This document shows, one piece after another, positions 62,819 to 64,000 of a DNA stretch of 64,000 nt. Below the pieces are notes generated by a model. The model was not told the origin of the DNA, did no database searches, and saw nothing but the letters and a program-made list of their open reading frames with translations. A program made the position numbers and the translations under genes. Origin of the DNA: Neobacillus sp. DY30 (lineage in GTDB: Bacteria; Bacillota; Bacilli; Bacillales; Cytobacillaceae); NCBI RefSeq assembly GCF_030123065.1, contig NZ_CP126093.1, positions 2,236,001-2,300,000 of the forward strand. The letters are read 5' to 3'. Every line of letters starts with the position of its first letter. The stretch's first letter is position 1.

Positions 62819-62828
62819 TTTAAAAAAC

Positions 62829-62858
62829 TGGCACCTTCCGCACAGGAGGGTGTCTTTT
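62829..62858 (+). terminator. rho-independent terminator
   Basis: GGCACCTTCC and GGAGGGTGTC form a stem followed by TTTTA, nearly the same hairpin as the one after pobA (40940). Confidence 0.75.
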
Positions 62859-62958
62859 ACCATTTTCACTGCATTTTTTATGATTAAAAAAATTATATTT
62901 TAATTCTCCGAAATAAGGGTAAACCAAAAAGAAAATGCATTATTATGGAGGCATCAGT

Positions 62959-63603
62959 ATGGGTGAAATTCCACAAGACATCGATCCACTATCTCAGGAT
63001 TTTTATGAACAGCCTACTCTAGAACTGGCGAAGGCATTACTTGGGTGCCTCCTTGTAAAAGAAACTGAACAGGGGTTAGCTGCAGGATATATTGTAGAAA
63101 CCGAGGCATATATCGGTCCAAGTGACAGAGCCGCACATAGTTACAATAACAGGAGGACGGCTAGAACCGAGGTCATGTTCCAACTTTCTGGACTTGCCTA
63201 TACTTATCTAATGCATACTCACTGCCTTTTTAATGTTGTCAGCGGCGGTGAAGAAAAACCTGAAGCTGTATTGGTTCGTGCCATAGAACCTCTGTATGGG
63301 ATTGAGGTGATGAAGAGCAGGAGAGGGTTGGATGATTTGAAAAGTTTGACCAATGGTCCTGGAAAACTTACAAAATCATTGGGTATCACAATGGAAGACT
63401 ATGGAAGTTCACTTACACTTCCGCCTTTATATATAGCTAATGGTATTTTTCCGGACAGTATTTCCGTTGGGAAAAGGATTGGAATTGACAACGCTGGTGA
63501 AGCCAAGGATTATCCATGGCGTTTCTGGATTACCGATAATAAGTTTGTTTCACGACATCAAAAAGCTGAATTTGTCATTCGTTCTAATAAAAACCCCTTT
63601 TAA
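62959..63603 (+). CDS. DNA-3-methyladenine glycosylase (AAG/MPG type)
   Basis: 214 residues from ATG 62959, with TATGGAGG eight bases upstream. Upstream ATG 62935 has no site. Family pattern: FYEQPTLELAKALLGCLLV, catalytic Glu in IVETEAYIGPSDRAAHSY, YTYLMHTHCLFNVV and AVLVRAIEPL…NGPGKLTKSLGI. It excises alkylated purines such as 3-methyladenine from DNA, as B. subtilis YxlJ does. Free-standing gene. Confidence 0.92.
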   Translation: MGEIPQDIDPLSQDFYEQPTLELAKALLGCLLVKETEQGLAAGYIVETEAYIGPSDRAAHSYNNRRTARTEVMFQLSGLAYTYLMHTHCLFNVVSGGEEKPEAVLVRAIEPLYGIEVMKSRRGLDDLKSLTNGPGKLTKSLGITMEDYGSSLTLPPLYIANGIFPDSISVGKRIGIDNAGEAKDYPWRFWITDNKFVSRHQKAEFVIRSNKNPF

Positions 63604-63704
63604 TAAAGGTAGTTTAAGATTTATAATATTTACAACAACTTAATTTATTCGACAGACAAAGTAATCGAAGCGTTTATTTAAGTGACCATGTGGAGGGGTG
63701 TAGG

Positions 63705-64000
63705 TTGGCTGAATTTGTTACAGAAAGATATCAGGAAATGATTTCAAAGTCTCTGTTTAGCAAGGGCAATAATAAAAGATTGAAAGCAGCAATGGAAAAA
63801 GCAGAAAGAGGCGGCGATGTTACGATTGCCTATATTGGGGGATCGATTACCCAAGGGGCAGGCGCGCAGCCAATACATACAGAATGTTATGCGTATAAAT
63901 CTTATTTACAGTTTAAAAATATGTTTGGAAAACATGGCGGCGAAAATATCCATTTTGTGAAGGCGGGAGTCGGAGGAACCCCTTCACAGCTTGGGATGAT
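63705..64000 (+). CDS. SGNH/GDSL hydrolase, N-terminal part
   Basis: Open from TTG 63705 (GGAGGGGTG upstream) to the window edge, 98 codons. AYIGGSITQGAGAQP is the block I serine motif of SGNH/GDSL hydrolases, and KAGVGGTPSQLG resembles block II glycine. No signal peptide, so cytoplasmic, and probably an esterase or deacetylase on carbohydrate. The 100-bp spacer before it contains a weak cre-like stretch (CGAAGCGTTTATT). Confidence 0.8.
   Translation, partial: MAEFVTERYQEMISKSLFSKGNNKRLKAAMEKAERGGDVTIAYIGGSITQGAGAQPIHTECYAYKSYLQFKNMFGKHGGENIHFVKAGVGGTPSQLGM

Overview
The window reads as chromosome of a low-GC, spore-forming Gram-positive bacterium of the Bacillaceae (Bacillus, Neobacillus or Mesobacillus type). 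Support for this: strong AAGGAGG-type ribosome sites, frequent TTG/GTG starts, CcpA-type cre sites, Gram-positive lipoprotein signals, a gamma-type small acid-soluble spore protein gene, an sspH remnant, RocB-like and GlpD proteins, and Bacillus-style intergenic repeats. The genus is not proven by the sequence.

Layout. 1-2.0 kb: 3' end of cydA plus cydB (cytochrome bd oxidase). 2.4-8.7 kb: a sugar-sensing island. It holds a hybrid histidine kinase whose C-terminus is a complete sugar-binding-protein domain, a divergent LytTR response regulator, a LacI regulator, and a lipoprotein sugar-binding protein closely related to the kinase's extra domain. The ABC transporter that should follow is cut off after about 34 codons and abuts a fragment of sspH. 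8.8-18.2 kb: tricarboxylate utilisation, with tctCBA, two tandem CitA/CitB-type two-component systems and a CitMHS citrate transporter. The tctC and citM-like promoters share a near-identical 20-bp element. 18.2-23 kb: a small protein, an AEC transporter and two tandem sigma-54 activators. 23-25.8 kb: a CBS protein, a CBO0543-type membrane protein and an aromatic-acid MFS transporter.

26-41 kb is a large aromatic-degradation region. A sigma-54 promoter precedes a module of FAD monooxygenase, C-C hydrolase, VOC extradiol dioxygenase, FAH-family enzyme, cyclase-family hydrolase and MFS transporter, whose substrate I cannot assign. It is followed by a recognisable 4-hydroxybenzoate/protocatechuate 2,3-cleavage set: PobA, LigB-type dioxygenase, amidohydrolase-family decarboxylase, semialdehyde dehydrogenase, tautomerase, oxalocrotonate decarboxylase and hydratase, with an IclR regulator. 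The last two enzymes of that pathway (aldolase, acylating aldehyde dehydrogenase) are absent here. Three unrelated arrays of roughly 52-bp repeats sit in the spacers of this region.

41-53 kb is a carbohydrate locus: ABC binding protein and two permeases without an ATPase, an ADP-ribosylglycohydrolase-family protein, a frameshifted dehydrogenase, an AraC regulator, a second dehydrogenase, two sugar-isomerase-type TIM barrels, a decayed permease and a Gfo/Idh/MocA oxidoreductase. 53-57 kb: a glycerophosphodiesterase, an MgtC family protein, glpD with a strong leader hairpin, and an SspE-like spore protein. 57-62.8 kb: an IclR-controlled (methyl)arginine-type operon with two deiminase-fold hydrolases, an amino-acid permease and a RocB-like M20 enzyme. 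The window ends with 3-methyladenine DNA glycosylase and the start of an SGNH hydrolase.

The observations most worth following are the kinase/binding-protein fusion at 2386-4950 and the orphaned state of its neighbouring transporter genes, the two pairs of shared promoter elements (8.76/16.75 kb and 41.08/47.19 kb), the sigma-54 promoter with upstream repeats, and the 52-bp tandem array at 38.3-38.8 kb.
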